Shown here one piece after another: positions 34,248 to 47,000 of a stretch of 64,000 bases of DNA. Each line of letters begins with the position of its first letter. The first letter of the stretch is position 1. Origin of the DNA: Zingiber officinale (Eukaryota; Streptophyta; Magnoliopsida; Zingiberales; Zingiberaceae); the NCBI RefSeq assembly GCF_018446385.1, contig NC_055996.1, positions 132,604,532-132,668,531 of the forward strand, in the 5' to 3' direction. Under the pieces are notes generated by a model that saw only the letters and a program-made list of their open reading frames with translations, had not been told where the DNA came from and did not search any database. A program made the translations under genes and the position numbers.

Positions 34248-34639
34248 AAATTTAAGCTAAAGAAAACTCCCTGAAACCTGCGAGGATTAGCTGTTATCAG
34301 TCGCGCACGTAGCGAACGATCAGTTTTTTGTGCGCAAGAAGCACCAGACAATCGTGGTCCCGGGAAGAACGCCCTTGCCTTTCCTGTATGCTGTCCGGGA
34401 CAATGTTAGGCCGACGAGGATTGGAATAATTAATACCCCCAAATTTAAGCTAAAGAAAACTCCCTGAAACCTGCGAGGATTAGCTGTTATCAGTCGCGCA
34501 CGTAGCGAACGATCAGTTTTTTGTGCGCGAGAAGCACCAGACAATCGTGGTCCCGGGAAGAACGCCCTTGCCGCTGGCTATTTTCCTGTATGCTGTCCGG
34601 GACAATGTTAGGCCGACGAGGATTGGAATAATTAATACC
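34248..34639. repeat. 193-bp direct tandem duplication
   Basis: Copy 1 starts AAATTTAAGCTAAAG at 34248 and copy 2 at 34441. They are nearly identical; copy 2 has an extra GCTGGCTA after CCCTTGCC. The unit includes CGCGCACGTAGCGAACGATC. The few differences suggest a recent event. Confidence 0.88.
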
Positions 34640-34860
34640 GCAGTCCAGTGGCTAGTGACGTCACTACATCACAGACTCGGTGATGTTGGATAATTCAATC
34701 CGATCAAAAGAAACCTGATTAAATATAAATTTATCAGTTGATAATCGGTTGTTCCAATTATGAAAAATTTATCGTCCGGGCCACGTAAAGCGGTGAGATG
34801 TTTTCCTAACTAATTACGTATGCACGGTCCATTCCCCACTAGAGCGCAATGTGAAATTAA
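34640..34860. other. Short spacer
   Basis: No feature recognised between two tandem duplications. Confidence 0.4.
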
Positions 34861-35184
34861 TTTTTTTCTATGAAAAGACAACCCTTGACTTAAAAAAAGT
34901 AAAATAAAATAAAATTATCATAAAGTCATTCTCAATAGTTTTTTTTATAAAATATTGATTTTGTTGTAAAAATAATCTATTTTAATGATTTAAAATTTAA
35001 CGTATATATATAATATACGTTGTTTTTTTCTATGAAAAGACAACCCTTGACTTAAAAAAAGTAAAATAAAATAAAATTATCATAAAGTCATTCTCAATAA
35101 TTTTTTTTATAAAATATTGATTTTGTTGTAAAAATAATCTATTTTAATGATTTAAAATTTAAGGTATATATATAATATATGTTG
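34861..35184. repeat. 162-bp direct tandem duplication
   Basis: TTCTATGAAAAGACAACCCTTG recurs with a period of 162 (TGAAAAG at 34871 and 35033). The two copies, about 34861-35022 and 35023-35184, differ at only a few bases and end in GTATATATATAATATA. Confidence 0.88.
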
Positions 35185-35288
35185 TTGACGGGTGATGAGA
35201 AGTGTGGTGTATTCTATAGCATAGTTTAATTCTCACGTATGATATATTTACGGTAAATAAGAGAAAAATCTCCAATCATAATTGAATA

Positions 35289-35690
35289 TAAAAGGTCCAA
35301 AAACGAATATAATTCTTCTTAAAGTCAGCATTTTATATTAAAATCGAGTATATTTTCTATCAAAATTGTCCCTCTTATTTGTTAGGTATAAAAAGTCTAA
35401 AAACAAGTATAATTCCTGTTAAATTCAGCATTTTATACTAGAATCCAGTACTCTATACTAGGATCGAGTATATTTTCTATCAAAATTAACCTTCATATTT
35501 TTTTGTACAAATAGTCTAAAAATGAGTATAATTCTATTAAATTCAGCACATTAAACTAAAATCGAGTATATTTTTAGGTGAAAAAAGAATCGTACTCAAT
35601 TTGATATAAAATATACTAGATTCTAATTTAATATACTGAATTTAAGAAAATTTATACTGATTTTTAGACTTTTTGTACTTAAAAATATCA
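35289..35690. repeat. ~115-bp degenerate repeat, three direct copies and one inverted
   Basis: The theme AGTATAATTC..TTAAATTCAGCA..TATACTAGAATC..GAGTATATTTTCTATCAAAATT occurs at about 35298, 35408 and 35523 in direct orientation. It returns as its reverse complement at about 35590-35690 (TATACTGAATTTAAG, TTTTTAGACTTTTTGTAC). The inverted last copy makes the block a potential hairpin. No coding potential. Confidence 0.65.
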
Positions 35691-36269
35691 TGCGTAATTA
35701 GGTAAATATGTTTGATTGGGGAGTGAAAAAAAAATTTATGGATGGGGACTGCATGCAAAGATTTATTTATCACTAGGGACTGCATGCAAAATTACTCATA
35801 TATTTATATTTATTGAACTAATTAGTAAAATTAGAATATCATGTTAGGTCATGAATTTATAGAATATGATCAGATCATCTTTTTAAGATTAATCAAGTTG
35901 TAAGATCTGATTGATAATATAAAAAAATTAATATATGTTGTCCAATAAATTAAGTAAACCGTTTATTTTAGTTTGTGCTAATTTTTTTTTAAAGTAATTA
36001 AGGTATATAATTTTTTAAATGGATTAATCTTGAAGGTGCCAATATTATTTCTTTATCCCCGGTCCTCCTAAATTATTAGTCCCTAACCCCTATTATATTC
36101 TTAAATATATTTGAAAAAATTATTATCATTCTTTTTTAATCTGTCTTCTCCATTAATACGATTAAATTAATAACTAGATTATATTTAAATAAAAAACCTG
36201 AGCTAAGCTAAATCAATTAACTTTAAAAAAAATGGGACTAAACAATCATTCCAGTGTTTTAATTAATTT
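35691..36269. other. AT-rich spacer
   Basis: Near 35746-35780 AGGGACTGCATGCAAA occurs twice (spacing ~30). Otherwise AT-rich with nothing recognised. Confidence 0.5.
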
Positions 36270-36374
36270 AACTTTGTTGTAAAATTATATAAATAATTAT
36301 ATATGAAATGGAAATATTATTAATCTTTTATTTTTTTTCCTCTCTCTTTCTTACATGTTGAAATGAATATATAC

Positions 36375-37225
36375 TGATCCTGTCCGTGCACTGAGTCGAT
36401 GAAAACTGAGGACGTGGCGCTCTCTGCTACTCCCCGGTGATCTTCACACCGACGTAAGCCTCCGATGAACCTGCAACCAAGTCGGGTCGGGAAGGAGTTC
36501 TCGGTGGCGACCCTCCGACGCTCAAGTTAGACGATGGCGAGAAGAAACACAGGTAAAATAGAGACTGTGGCTACAGTAGAATAGGAGAAAATCATACCTC
36601 CGTCGAAGTCCGAGGGTCTTTATATAGGACCCCAAAGAGGCGCGTGCACGCTTCCCAAGGTATGCATGTTTCTCAAAACATACCTTGGAATAGCTATGTC
36701 AGAAAAGCATGTCTGATGTCATACCTCAATGGTCTGAGCATATCTCTGTCATTGCAGCGGAAACTTCCTCCGTACGATCCTTGGTACAACCCAGCCATCG
36801 ACCATGCTGCTTGTCGGCGGCAGACGTCTCGAGAATGATATCACTAGCTACCCCTTTTGTCCTCTTCTAAGCACTTTGTCTTTAACCAGGTCGATCGGGC
36901 TGATCGTTCGGCCTCCCGGGCGCCCGGGGTATACACGCACCTCGAACCGGGTGAGACGGTCGATCGGTCACATACTCGGATTGGGCATCGACTAGTTGTT
37001 CTGCCGTTCGGCCTAGCAGCTCAATTACTTGGCATAGCGGTTCCTCTATAAAGGAGCTTGTGAGCGTCGGAAGCTCAACCCGAGGTCGAGCTGTCTTCGT
37101 GTCGGCCCGGGGTCTACCCAGGCCGGTCGGCCAAGAGATTCCTCCCTGCTCGGCAGGACCTTTGAGTACTCTCCCGTGCCATTGACCCCTTCCTCTACGG
37201 GCCCCCGATCCTTACAACCGGATCA
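36375..37225 (-). mobile_element. Solo LTR (gypsy-like) nested in the copia 3' LTR
   Basis: A GC-rich 851-bp block in AT-rich DNA, TGATCC...GGATCA at its ends (6-bp inverted, TG...CA), flanked by a perfect 5-bp duplication TATAC (36370-36374 and 37226-37230). The uninterrupted copy of this copia LTR at 42544 reads straight through the same point (GAATATATAC|ATATG), which proves the insertion. On the minus strand there is a TATATAAAG box near 36618-36626, then a U5-like GC-rich tail (GAGCGTCGGAGGGTCGCCACC), a style typical of plant gypsy LTRs. No internal region or partner LTR is present. Confidence 0.88.
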
Positions 37226-37899
37226 TATACATATATATTTATAGGTACATAATCATCTTGAAATTCCTCATGAATTTACATAACTTAGGAGGTTATTTAG
37301 AGATAATAGGTTATGTAGATGAGGGAGTTTATGAAGTATTGGGGGTTATGGGCATCCACATACTTTATTTTACAACACTCCCTCTTGGACATCCATAATT
37401 AAGGAATCCGCCTCATTAAAACCTTACTAGGAAAAATCCAATAAGAAAAAATCTAGTAAGGAAAAAGACTTTGTTATTCTACAACTATATCACTATAAAT
37501 TTATTGAACAATATAATATGGTATAATGAAAATTTACTCCCCTATTTAAAATATCATTTGAGATTTCTCTACTGCCGCATTCCAATACCATGTACTAATT
37601 TCTTAAATATTGTTGTAGGTAATGTTTTAGCAAATAAATCTACCAAATTATCGCTAGAGCGAATCTATTGAACTTTAATATCACCATTTTTTTATAGATC
37701 ATAAGTGAAGAAGAACTTTGATAAAATATATTTAATTCTATCCCCTTTGATGTCTTGTTCCTTTAATTGAGCTATACATGCTGCATTGTCTTCAAACAAT
37801 ATTGTTGGAATTTTTTTGTTAATAGTTAAATCACATTTTTCCTTGATATGTTGAATCATTGATCTTAACCAAACATATTCTTGACTTGTTTTATGTATT

Positions 37900-40800
37900 G
37901 CAAGTATTTCTGAATAATTAGATGATGTAGCAGCTATGGTTTGTTTGATAGATCTCCAAGATATGGTTGTTCCACCATATGTAAATAAATAACCAGTCTG
38001 AGATCAACCTTTTATGTGGATTAGATAAATATCCTGCACATGCATAACCAATTAACTCTGAAATAGACATATTAGAATAAAATAAGCCTAAATCGACGGT
38101 ACCTTGAAGATACCTAAATATATGTTTAATTATATTCCAATGTTTATGTGTTGGAGAAGAACTATATCTTGCTAATAAATTTATAGCAAATGTTATATCT
38201 GGTCTTGTATTATTAGCAAGATACATTAATGCACTAATTGCACTTAAATATGGTAATTTAGGACCAAGCAGTTCTTCACCATTAAAAGGATCTTTGTTCA
38301 TATCAAGCGATTGAATAACCATCGGGGAATTTAATGGATGAGTTTTATCCATATAAAATCGTTTTAGAACTTTTAGTGTATAAGTTGATTGATGGATAAA
38401 AATTCCATCTACAAAATGTTCGATTTATAATCCAATACAAAATTTCGTTTTTCCTAGATCTTTCATCTCAAATTCTCTTTTCAAGGTATCAACTGTATGT
38501 ATAAGTTCTTTAGGACTTTCAATGATATTCAAATCATCAACATATACAAAACTAATGATAAATTTTAGTCCATCATTTTTTATAAAAATATATGAACATA
38601 TTGGATCATTTTTGATATTTATGTTGCACCAAATAATCACTTAGACGTATATACCACATACGTCCAGATTACTTCAATTCATACAAAGATCTTTGTAATT
38701 TAATGGAATAAATATTTTTAAAATTTGAACTTGATGCTTCTGGCATTGTGAGTCCTTCAGGGATTTTCATATAAATATCATTATCAAGTTTTCCATATAA
38801 ATAAGTTGTTACTACATCCATCAAGCGCATTTCAAGCTTTTATTGTGCTATCATACAAAGAAGATATCGAAATGTGATTGCATCCATTGCAGGGGAATAT
38901 GTTTCTTCATAATCAATACCAAGTTTTTGAGAAAAACCTTGTGCCATTAAACAAGTTTTATATCTTTGATTTTATTTTTTTCTCATTTCGCTTTCATACA
39001 AAAACTCATTTGTATCCTATACGGGTTACACCTTTTGGTGTTTGAACTACAGGTCCCAAAACCTCACATTTTGCAAGTGAGTTTAATTTCTCTTAAATTA
39101 CATCTTTCCATTTTGGCCAATCATGCATACTACGACATTGTTCAATAGATTTAGGTTCTTGATCATTATTTTCATAAATAATTTCAAGCGCTACACTGTA
39201 TACAAATTCATTGTCGATAACTAATCTTGATCAATTTAATTTCTTCCCTATTCTGACATAATTTTTTTAGATTTCTTCATTATTTTCAAGTATCTAGACC
39301 TCTTCTGGAGTTTTATCAATAGTTATGTCAGTTATCTCCATAGGAGACCTAGGCGCTTCAAAATGAGCATCTTGATTAGTTGCTCTTTTTCTTTTTCGAG
39401 GATTTTTATCTTTAGAACCGATTGGTCTACCATACTTCAGGCAAGTAGTAATCTCCTTAATTGATTGTCCAATTGGTACATCAATATGAGCCGGAGCATT
39501 AATAGCTAGTATATGTGACTTAGTCACTCTTTTCAAGTCAGTGAATGCATCAGACAATATTTGATTTGCAAATGTATTATTCTTTGAGCCCCAAGTTCAC
39601 ATTGATTTGTACGAGGATCAAATTGCTATAATGATGCATGCCAAGTGACGTCTTTGGGGAACTCTTTATTTTCTCCCTCTAGCTTTGGAAAAAGTGCTTC
39701 ATTAAAGTGATAGTCGGCAAATTGCACCGTAAAAACATCTCCTATTATTAGTTCCAAATATCTTATAATTGAAGGAAAATCATATCCAATATATATTCCT
39801 AATTTCCTTTGGGGTCCCATTTTAGTGCATTGTAGTGGGCTAATTGGCACATATACTGCACATCCAAATATTCTCAAATAGGATATATTAGGCTCCTAAT
39901 CAAAAGTCAATTGTAAAGGGGAGAATATATGATAATTGGTTGGTCTGATAAGTATACGTGTTGCTGCATGCAAATAGCATGCCCCCAAATGGATGTAGGG
40001 AGATTAGTTCTCATAATCAATGATCTAGCTACTAACTAGAGGCGTTTAATAAATGATTCAACTAAATCATTTTGTGGATGAACATAAGAACAGGATGTTC
40101 AACAGTTATTCCAATAGACATACAATAGTCGTTAAATATTTAGGATGTAAATTCACCAGCATTATCAAGACGTATTTTCTTGATAAAATATTCTAGAAAT
40201 TAAGCTCTCAACCGAATTATTTGGGCGAGCAATCTCGCAAATGCGAGGTTGTGAGTTTATAATAAACATACATGTGAACATCTTGTAGAGACATCAATTA
40301 GAACCATAAAATATTTAAATGGTCCACATGGTGGGTGAATAGACCCACACATATCGCCTTGTATACGTTCCAAAAATGCAAAGGATTCAATTCCAACTTT
40401 AGATAGTGAAGGTCACATAATAAGTTTTCCTTGAGAACAAGTACTAGCACATGAGAATTAATTAAATTGAAGAATCTTCTAGTTCTTTAATGGGTGTCCA
40501 TGTGAATTCTTGATAATTTTTTGAAATATTATAGAACTAGGATGTCCCAATCGGTCATGCCAAAGTATAAAATCATTTGAATCAGTAAATTTTGGGTTTA
40601 CTATTGTATTTGTTTCTACTATATATATTATTGTATAATACAAACTAGATAAGAAAGCAGATAATATTTCATATACATGTTTATTACCCAACACTAATTT
40701 TGTAATATAGAGATATTCAATATTCTCATCATATGCCTCAATGTGATATCCATTTCGACGAATATCTTTAAAACTTAGCAAATTTCTTTGAGACTTAGGA

Positions 40801-42200
40801 AAGAACAATGCATTGTCAATAACAAATTTCGTTCCTCCAAATAATGATATATTAGCTCTTTCAGAACCTTCAATAATATTTATAGGACTAGATATTGTAT
40901 TAACATTACTTTTCACTCATTTCTAAATAAGGAAAATATTTTTTCTTTCTGAATATAGAATGTGTCGTTGCACTACCAATAAGACATAAATCTCCATTAT
41001 TGAATCTAAAAGTCATGATATTCTTCATTAAAACAAAAGAAATACATAATGAGAAATAACTAAAAGATTACTACAAAAATATAATAGTAAATGAACTAAT
41101 TTATTTTAAAATATTTGATCATTTTAGATATTTCCATAAATATCTTCATTTCCAATCAAATTGTCTGTCCCTCCATCAGGGTCTGCAAAAAAATCAGAAA
41201 CATCCAAATGTGTTGTCATAGAAGCACCAACAATTGTGCTATTGTCTTGAAAGACAATATTTGTCTCTGTATCTTTTACTTTGCCCTTTAAAGAGGCTTG
41301 GTAGAGATTAATAAAGTATTTTGGCATACGACAAGTATGTAATCAATGTCCTTTCACGTCACATCTATAATATGAATTTTCTGGTTTATTTTCATCATTA
41401 TCTTGTCAACTTTGAACTCTTTTACCATTGTCATTTGTCCACTTTTTGTGAACATTATTGTTAACCCACTTCTGGTGAGTTATTGTGTTTCTTTTATTAT
41501 AACCATCATGATTTTCTTGAGATCGATCATTTCCGTATCTACGACCACGCCCACGCCCACGACCATGATGAAATTTTTATCTGCACTGTCGTTTATCATT
41601 TTTACCAGTTATATATCTCATTCACTTCAGGGATTGGACTAGCACCAGTTGGATGGGTCTCATAATTTTTTTATCAAAAGCTTGTTATTTTGCTTAGCCA
41701 CAAGAAGATATGTAATCAACTCAGAATATTTCTTGAAACCTTTCTCTCTATATTGCTGCTACAGGAGCATGTTAGATGCATGAAAGGTAGAATATGTTTT
41801 TTTCCAACATATCTTCATCAGTAATTTTTTCACCACATAATTTTTAATTTTGAGCTAATTCTAAACATTACTGAGTTATATTCACTTACAAATTGAAAAT
41901 CTTGTAAACATAAATGAATCCATTCATAATGAGCATTTGGAAGAATCATGATTTTATAATGGTTATACGTTTCCTTCAAATTATTCCATAGCTCAAGTGG
42001 ATCTTTAATCGTCAAATATTCAATTTTCAATCCTTCATGAAGATGGTGACGAATGAATATCATTGCTTTTGCACGATTTTGTAAAGATTCCTTATTTTCA
42101 TCTTTTATGGTGTCTCCAAGACTCATAGTATCCAAATGAATCTCCGCATCCAAAATCTATGATAAATAATTTTTCCCGAAATGTCAAGAGGCACCAACTC
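37900..42200 (-). pseudogene. Copia gag-pol remnant on the minus strand
   Basis: Gag (UBN2-type) at 42153-41830 (NRAKAMIFIRHHLHEGLK, DPLELWNNLKETY). An RG-rich tract lies near 41520-41580, and a zinc knuckle lacking its first cysteine (YYRCDVKGH, then TCRMPKYFINLYQASLKGK) at about 41385-41280. The protease flank and GAG-pre-integrase are at 40916-40479 (NLLSFKDIRRNGYHIE, LWHDRLGHPSS). Integrase is broken by stops between 40440 and 39900. Its C-terminal part MRIFGCAVYVPISP (39877) is followed by RT fragments, the YVDD box in FVYVDDLNII (38640-38425), and RNase H linker and start (LMYLANNTRPDITFAINLLARYSSSPT, 38352-37918). Many stops and frameshifts; not functional. Confidence 0.85.
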
Positions 42201-42472
42201 TAACTTTGAAAGATTGGACATAGTGAGAATCTATTACAAAGAAAACTAAATTATTAATAATAATTATCATACATCATATATATTTATTAATAAATGATAA
42301 AATATGATATAATCAGAAGATGATTTTGTAATACTTAATTGTAAAATATTGTAAATTTTTTGAAACGTTGCAAGTCATGTAAATAAGTAACTAATTAATA
42401 TTTAATCGGACAATAACTAACAAATCATAAAGGAATTATAAATTTAACTTCTTGGCATGTGAATAATTTTGA

Positions 42473-42473
42473 T

Positions 42474-42506
<33 letters not shown>
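42473..42506. repeat. (AT)n microsatellite
   Basis: An uninterrupted AT run of ~30 bases lying just inside the 5' end of the minus-strand copia element. Confidence 0.9.
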
Positions 42507-42507
<1 letters not shown>

Positions 42508-42798
42508 CTGGATTAAAAAAAAATAAAACTATCGTGCTGATAATGTATTGTAAAATTATATAAGCAATTGTATATGAAAATGAAATATTATTAACCTTTT
42601 CTCTTTTTCCTCTCTCTTTCTTATTGAAATGAATATATACATATGCATTTATAGGTACATAATCATCTTTAAACTCCTCATAAATTTACATAACTTAGGA
42701 TGTTATTTAGAGATGATAGGTTATGGAGATATGGCCGTTTATGAAGTATTGAGAGTTATGGGCATCTACATACAGCTTCACTTAATTATATTACTACA

Positions 42799-44011
42799 TT
42801 TTTTTAACAATGCTATATTTATAACCCTAACATTATTCAATGAAACCATGGTCATAAATTCATTTATTTAGCCTTGTTGGTAGGTAATTTAACTATGGGA
42901 CGACACATAATCTGAAAGGAATTGTGAAAAACGTTTGGAATGAACCTAATTAGTTTTTGCTACAATTTAACTATGAGAAGACCTTTACCATGATTAAATA
43001 CTTAGTGTATCTAAGAGATATTTGAAATGGATATTTATCTAAATGTCTCCCAATCTCAAATATTCCTCATTGGGAAGTGATATTATTGAGGGGATTTGAA
43101 ATCACATGCTATAGAATTGTACTCCATGATTTTTTCTCTTTATTTTTTTTAAAATTAAAAGATATATTTAATGGTGGAATTTGAGATATTTGAGAGTGAG
43201 AGATTTGATAGGTGAACTTTATAAATATTTAGTTTATATGATATTTGATTATAAAATTTGTGTGATATAAGTGAGATATTTATTTTTGGTAATCAAGGAA
43301 TCTTATTCTCGGAGGTGACCAGCTTTGTCCGATCCTCTAAAATTTTTTATCGATGATCTATATAAATTAAGAAGTACTAATGAAGACTCATCTAGATAGT
43401 GCGTCACAATTAAAATTTAAATTTTAGACCCCTTAGTTAGTTACTCATTGAAATATTTAATTAAATTAATAATGTAGATGTGAAATTATAAATATCTAGG
43501 AGAATAACTGTAATGCTCGTAGGTATGCAATAGATAAAAGGCGAGAGCCGAAGGCTACCGACCTTTTAAATTAGTCGGTCCGTATGAGTGGATAGGTAGA
43601 TTATAAAATAAAAACTATATTATTCCCATAATCATCAGTCCAACATTGCGCGGATCAGCATTCAGGATAAATAATCATTGGGAAGCCGATTGTACATGGG
43701 ACCACGTTCACTTCCATTGTTTTTTACACACAAAACCCGATCGTTTTCCGCATATTGTGCTTGGTAGATTTCAGTTAATCCGTACCGATTTCATCGCAAT
43801 TTCTTTATTTTTTTTTTATAAAAAATCATTTTCGGATACGTGGGTGTAAGATCCAGATATTTTCCTCCCTTTGGTTCTTTTCCCCACCATTTCTTTCCCT
43901 TTGCTCAGTTGTCGTCGAGGGACATTTAGTTTCAGAGGAAGAGCGAGGGAGTTGGGCTCGCAGGTGGCGTGTAGATCTTGCTAGGGTTTGGATTCAAGGA
44001 GGAGAGAAGAA
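42799..44011 (+). promoter_or_regulatory. Upstream region and leader of the PP2A gene
   Basis: AT-rich to about 43500, then more balanced. From about 43855 it is pyrimidine-rich (CTCCCTTTGGTTCTTTTCCCC) and then purine-rich up to the ATG at 44012, as in many plant 5' leaders, including AGAGGAAGAGCGAGGGAGTT, which recurs inverted at 34157-34176. No clear TATA box was identified; the transcription start is not determined. Confidence 0.45.
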
Positions 44012-47000
44012 ATGAGCGCGAACGCGGTCCCAGCGCCTAGCTCCCATGGCAACCTCGACGAGCAGATCGAGCAGCTTATGCAGTGCAGACCACTGTCGGA
44101 ACAGGAGGTTGGCTCTTTTGGTGATTGTTTTTTGTCCCTGTCTCAGATAGAGTCGAATCGTCGTGGATCTCTATGAATCGGAGTTTATTTTTGTTAGTTT
44201 AATAAATAAAAAAAAAATCTGAGTTCTTTGCAGGATATCCGGTAATATAGAGGATTTAGGGTTCTTCCATTTGATCGGGCCTTGTTTCCTAGGAGTTTAG
44301 GTTTATTTCTCTACTGCATGCCAGATCTTGTAAATAATAAAATCGATGGTATCAGAGTTTCAATTATTAGTTCGCGTGGCTGTTTATTTTCTTTTGACAC
44401 AAGTTGATTGTTATTTATATTTTGCTTCTATAATGCACCTCTTGCACGAGGGTCGAAATGTTGTTATAATTGTTAACATGAACTATCATTCAACAAAAAA
44501 TTACACTTATTTCCTTGAGAAAGTATTCTATGCACCCTTGTCTGCAAGTCACTGCGTCACATACAAATGCACAGTTGTATACTTCTTGGTCATTAATGGA
44601 TTCAGCTATTATAATATAATTTATTAGCTAAATCTAACTGAATGTCTTGAAGAATAAACTAGCGTGTAGATGATGGATATGGTTCATCTTTTAAGTTAAT
44701 TGAATACAAAGATCTGATGAATGAGAAAGGGAAGATGTCTCTTTCTTATGTCTTGTTGCATGCGAATGGCACTTGAAGCAATGAGGAAAATAGCATGTTA
44801 CTGTTTAATTGGTTCAAAAAATATGTACTATAGTATAAATAGTTTAAACAAATAAGCCCTTTTTGTAAGTTTATTCTATAAAGTGGTGTCTTATTTACTT
44901 CAATAGATTTAAAAAAGAAGCATTATTGTAGTAGTAATTTTTTATTAACTAAGTTTATAGGGGTAGCTCAGTTATTCTTGACTCAATAGTTGTCCATGGT
45001 TAGAAGGTGTTAGCCCGAGACAAATGTGTAGAAAAAGAAATGATAGAAGGTGATTTGTAAAAGTTTACAGGATTATTCAGACAAAGAGTTCTTTATCTCC
45101 AATTATTGCGCATCAACTAGAGATCTGGCATTCTCTCTCATCCAATACTAGGACATATTGAAATATGGCTTATCCTCACAGATGACCTCCCCATGTATTT
45201 TTAACCACGGACAATTATCTGCTTCTGTAGAACCTTGATTGGAAAAAAATATAAGGATGATTATTTACAAAATAAGATGACACTGGGTCGACCTTGGTAT
45301 TAGATTTAGCTGCTATAGCACCAAAAGATAATTAACTATCTCAACCAAGAAACATCATAGAAAGAGAGTGAGATTGCATAAACATCACGCTTTTATTCCT
45401 TTTAACTAACAACTAAGAAAAGTTGCCTAGATATGCTAGATTAATCAAATCTAGTTTAATTATGTTTAGACACAGCTCTCTGTATTTCGTAGCTTTTATC
45501 AAGTAATCATTTCAGTTGTTTCAAGACATTGTTGGCATTGCTGGCTTATTCTTCAAATTTGATTTTGCTATTGTTGTATAGGTTAGAGACTTGTGTCAGA
45601 AAGCCAAAGAGGTATTGATGGAAGAAAGCAATGTGCAGGTGAGGAATACTTTTGGGCAGCATCCTGGATCACATGCTTCTTTTTTCTCTCAATATGCTTC
45701 TTTGAAGGGGAGCCTTGGCGCAACGGTAAAGTTGTTGCCATGTGACCAAAAGGTCACGGGTTCGAATTCTGGAAACAACCTCTTGCAAAAAGCAAGGTAA
45801 GGGCCGTAAGGCTGCGTACAATGGATCCTTTCCCGGGACCCCGCATGGCGGGAGCTTCGTGCACCGGGCTGCCCTTTTTATGTCTTTGAATACATTGTCT
45901 GTGTATTTTGATTTTTCTTTGACAGTTCAACTTTCACATGTTTTGTCTTCTTTAAAAGAAATCTGGGGTTCTTTTTAATTTTCTTTGACAGAACCGGTAT
46001 CACATTCTATGTAGACTAAGAAAATTCTGATAATGCCTAAATGCAAGCTAAAATTTATATACCTTTATTATTATTATTTTTTACTTATTTGTTGCACGTA
46101 AAGCTAGCAGAAAATTGTGACCAAACTGTATTCATGATAATTGGCCAAATTACTTGTTCTTCATAATATCATATGATCAGAACTTGGTTAGATCTCACTG
46201 GTTAGGCAATTCTTATATAATGGTAAGAGTAGTAGCGAGTTGCAAGGCGAGAGTTTGTTTAATATGTGATGTTCTACTTTTCGGAAGTTATGATATTATA
46301 ATTGGATGTGGGATTAATGTCATGATAATTTGATAGAAATTATCCACAACCATAATAATAATAATACTATAAGAAAATATCACAGAAGCAAGATATGCAT
46401 TTTATACCTTTCTCAATTAATAGAACAAATCTATAAAGTGTAAACAAAATCATATTGTACAAGGAAGAAAAGCTCTAAATAGTTTTGACAAAAGAATAAA
46501 ATACAACAAGATGTATAGTAACAAAATGGTAAATGAGATGAAAGATAGGTAAAACATGAAAACAAATCCTGTTTTTCTGAATGTTTGTGACAATCTCTGA
46601 GCAACTTTATACTTTGTCTGAAACCAACTAAAACTCCAAAATCTGTCATTCTCTTGCCTGTCCTTGCATGTAAAATTGGAGGTCATTGGAAATGTGAAGT
46701 AAACACAAATTGTTAAGTGGGTAAATAGGAAAAATGTACACGAATTATAATCTTAATTAAGAATTCAGCAGTTCAAACGAGTTATAATTCTCATTTCAAC
46801 TTTAGGGCTCTACTAGAGTATGGGCCACGTGTAGAATATGTGACCATGCCCCTGTGGCATCTAGGACTCTGATAAAAATTAGGCCTAGAGATTTTTATTT
46901 TTTTATCCATTTATAACAACCATTTGTCTCGTTCAGGATTTTCACCTTAAGTGTTATTCCACCTGTATAGAGAATGTTCATGGATATTATTGTAGTTAGA

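Larger units (their letters stand above)
36275..42798 (-). mobile_element. Decayed Ty1/copia element on the minus strand
   Basis: The two LTRs are 36275-37377 (3' LTR, ~247 bp once the nested 851-bp element and its 5-bp duplication are removed) and 42544 to about 42798 (5' LTR). They share GAATATATAC, TTTATAGGTACATAATCATC and CATAACTTAGGA. On the minus strand the 5' LTR is followed directly by the primer-binding site TTATCAGCACGA (complement of 42532-42543), and the 3' LTR is preceded by the purine tract AAGAGGGAG (37378-37386). The outer edge of the 5' LTR is degraded, and no target duplication could be confirmed. Confidence 0.88.

Noticed and set aside
44336-44360. TGGTATCAGAG primer-binding-site-like string
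   Set aside because: It lies in PP2A intron 1 with no LTR upstream, no gag or pol downstream and no partner LTR; a chance match.
44950-45010. GGGGTAGCTCAGTTATT, an A-box-like tRNA start
   Set aside because: No B box at the right distance and no cloverleaf can be drawn; neither a tRNA nor a convincing SINE.
45707-45800. tRNA-like A and B boxes as a possible tRNA gene
   Set aside because: The downstream body and T-tail match the Au SINE, and the arms do not form a tRNA cloverleaf.
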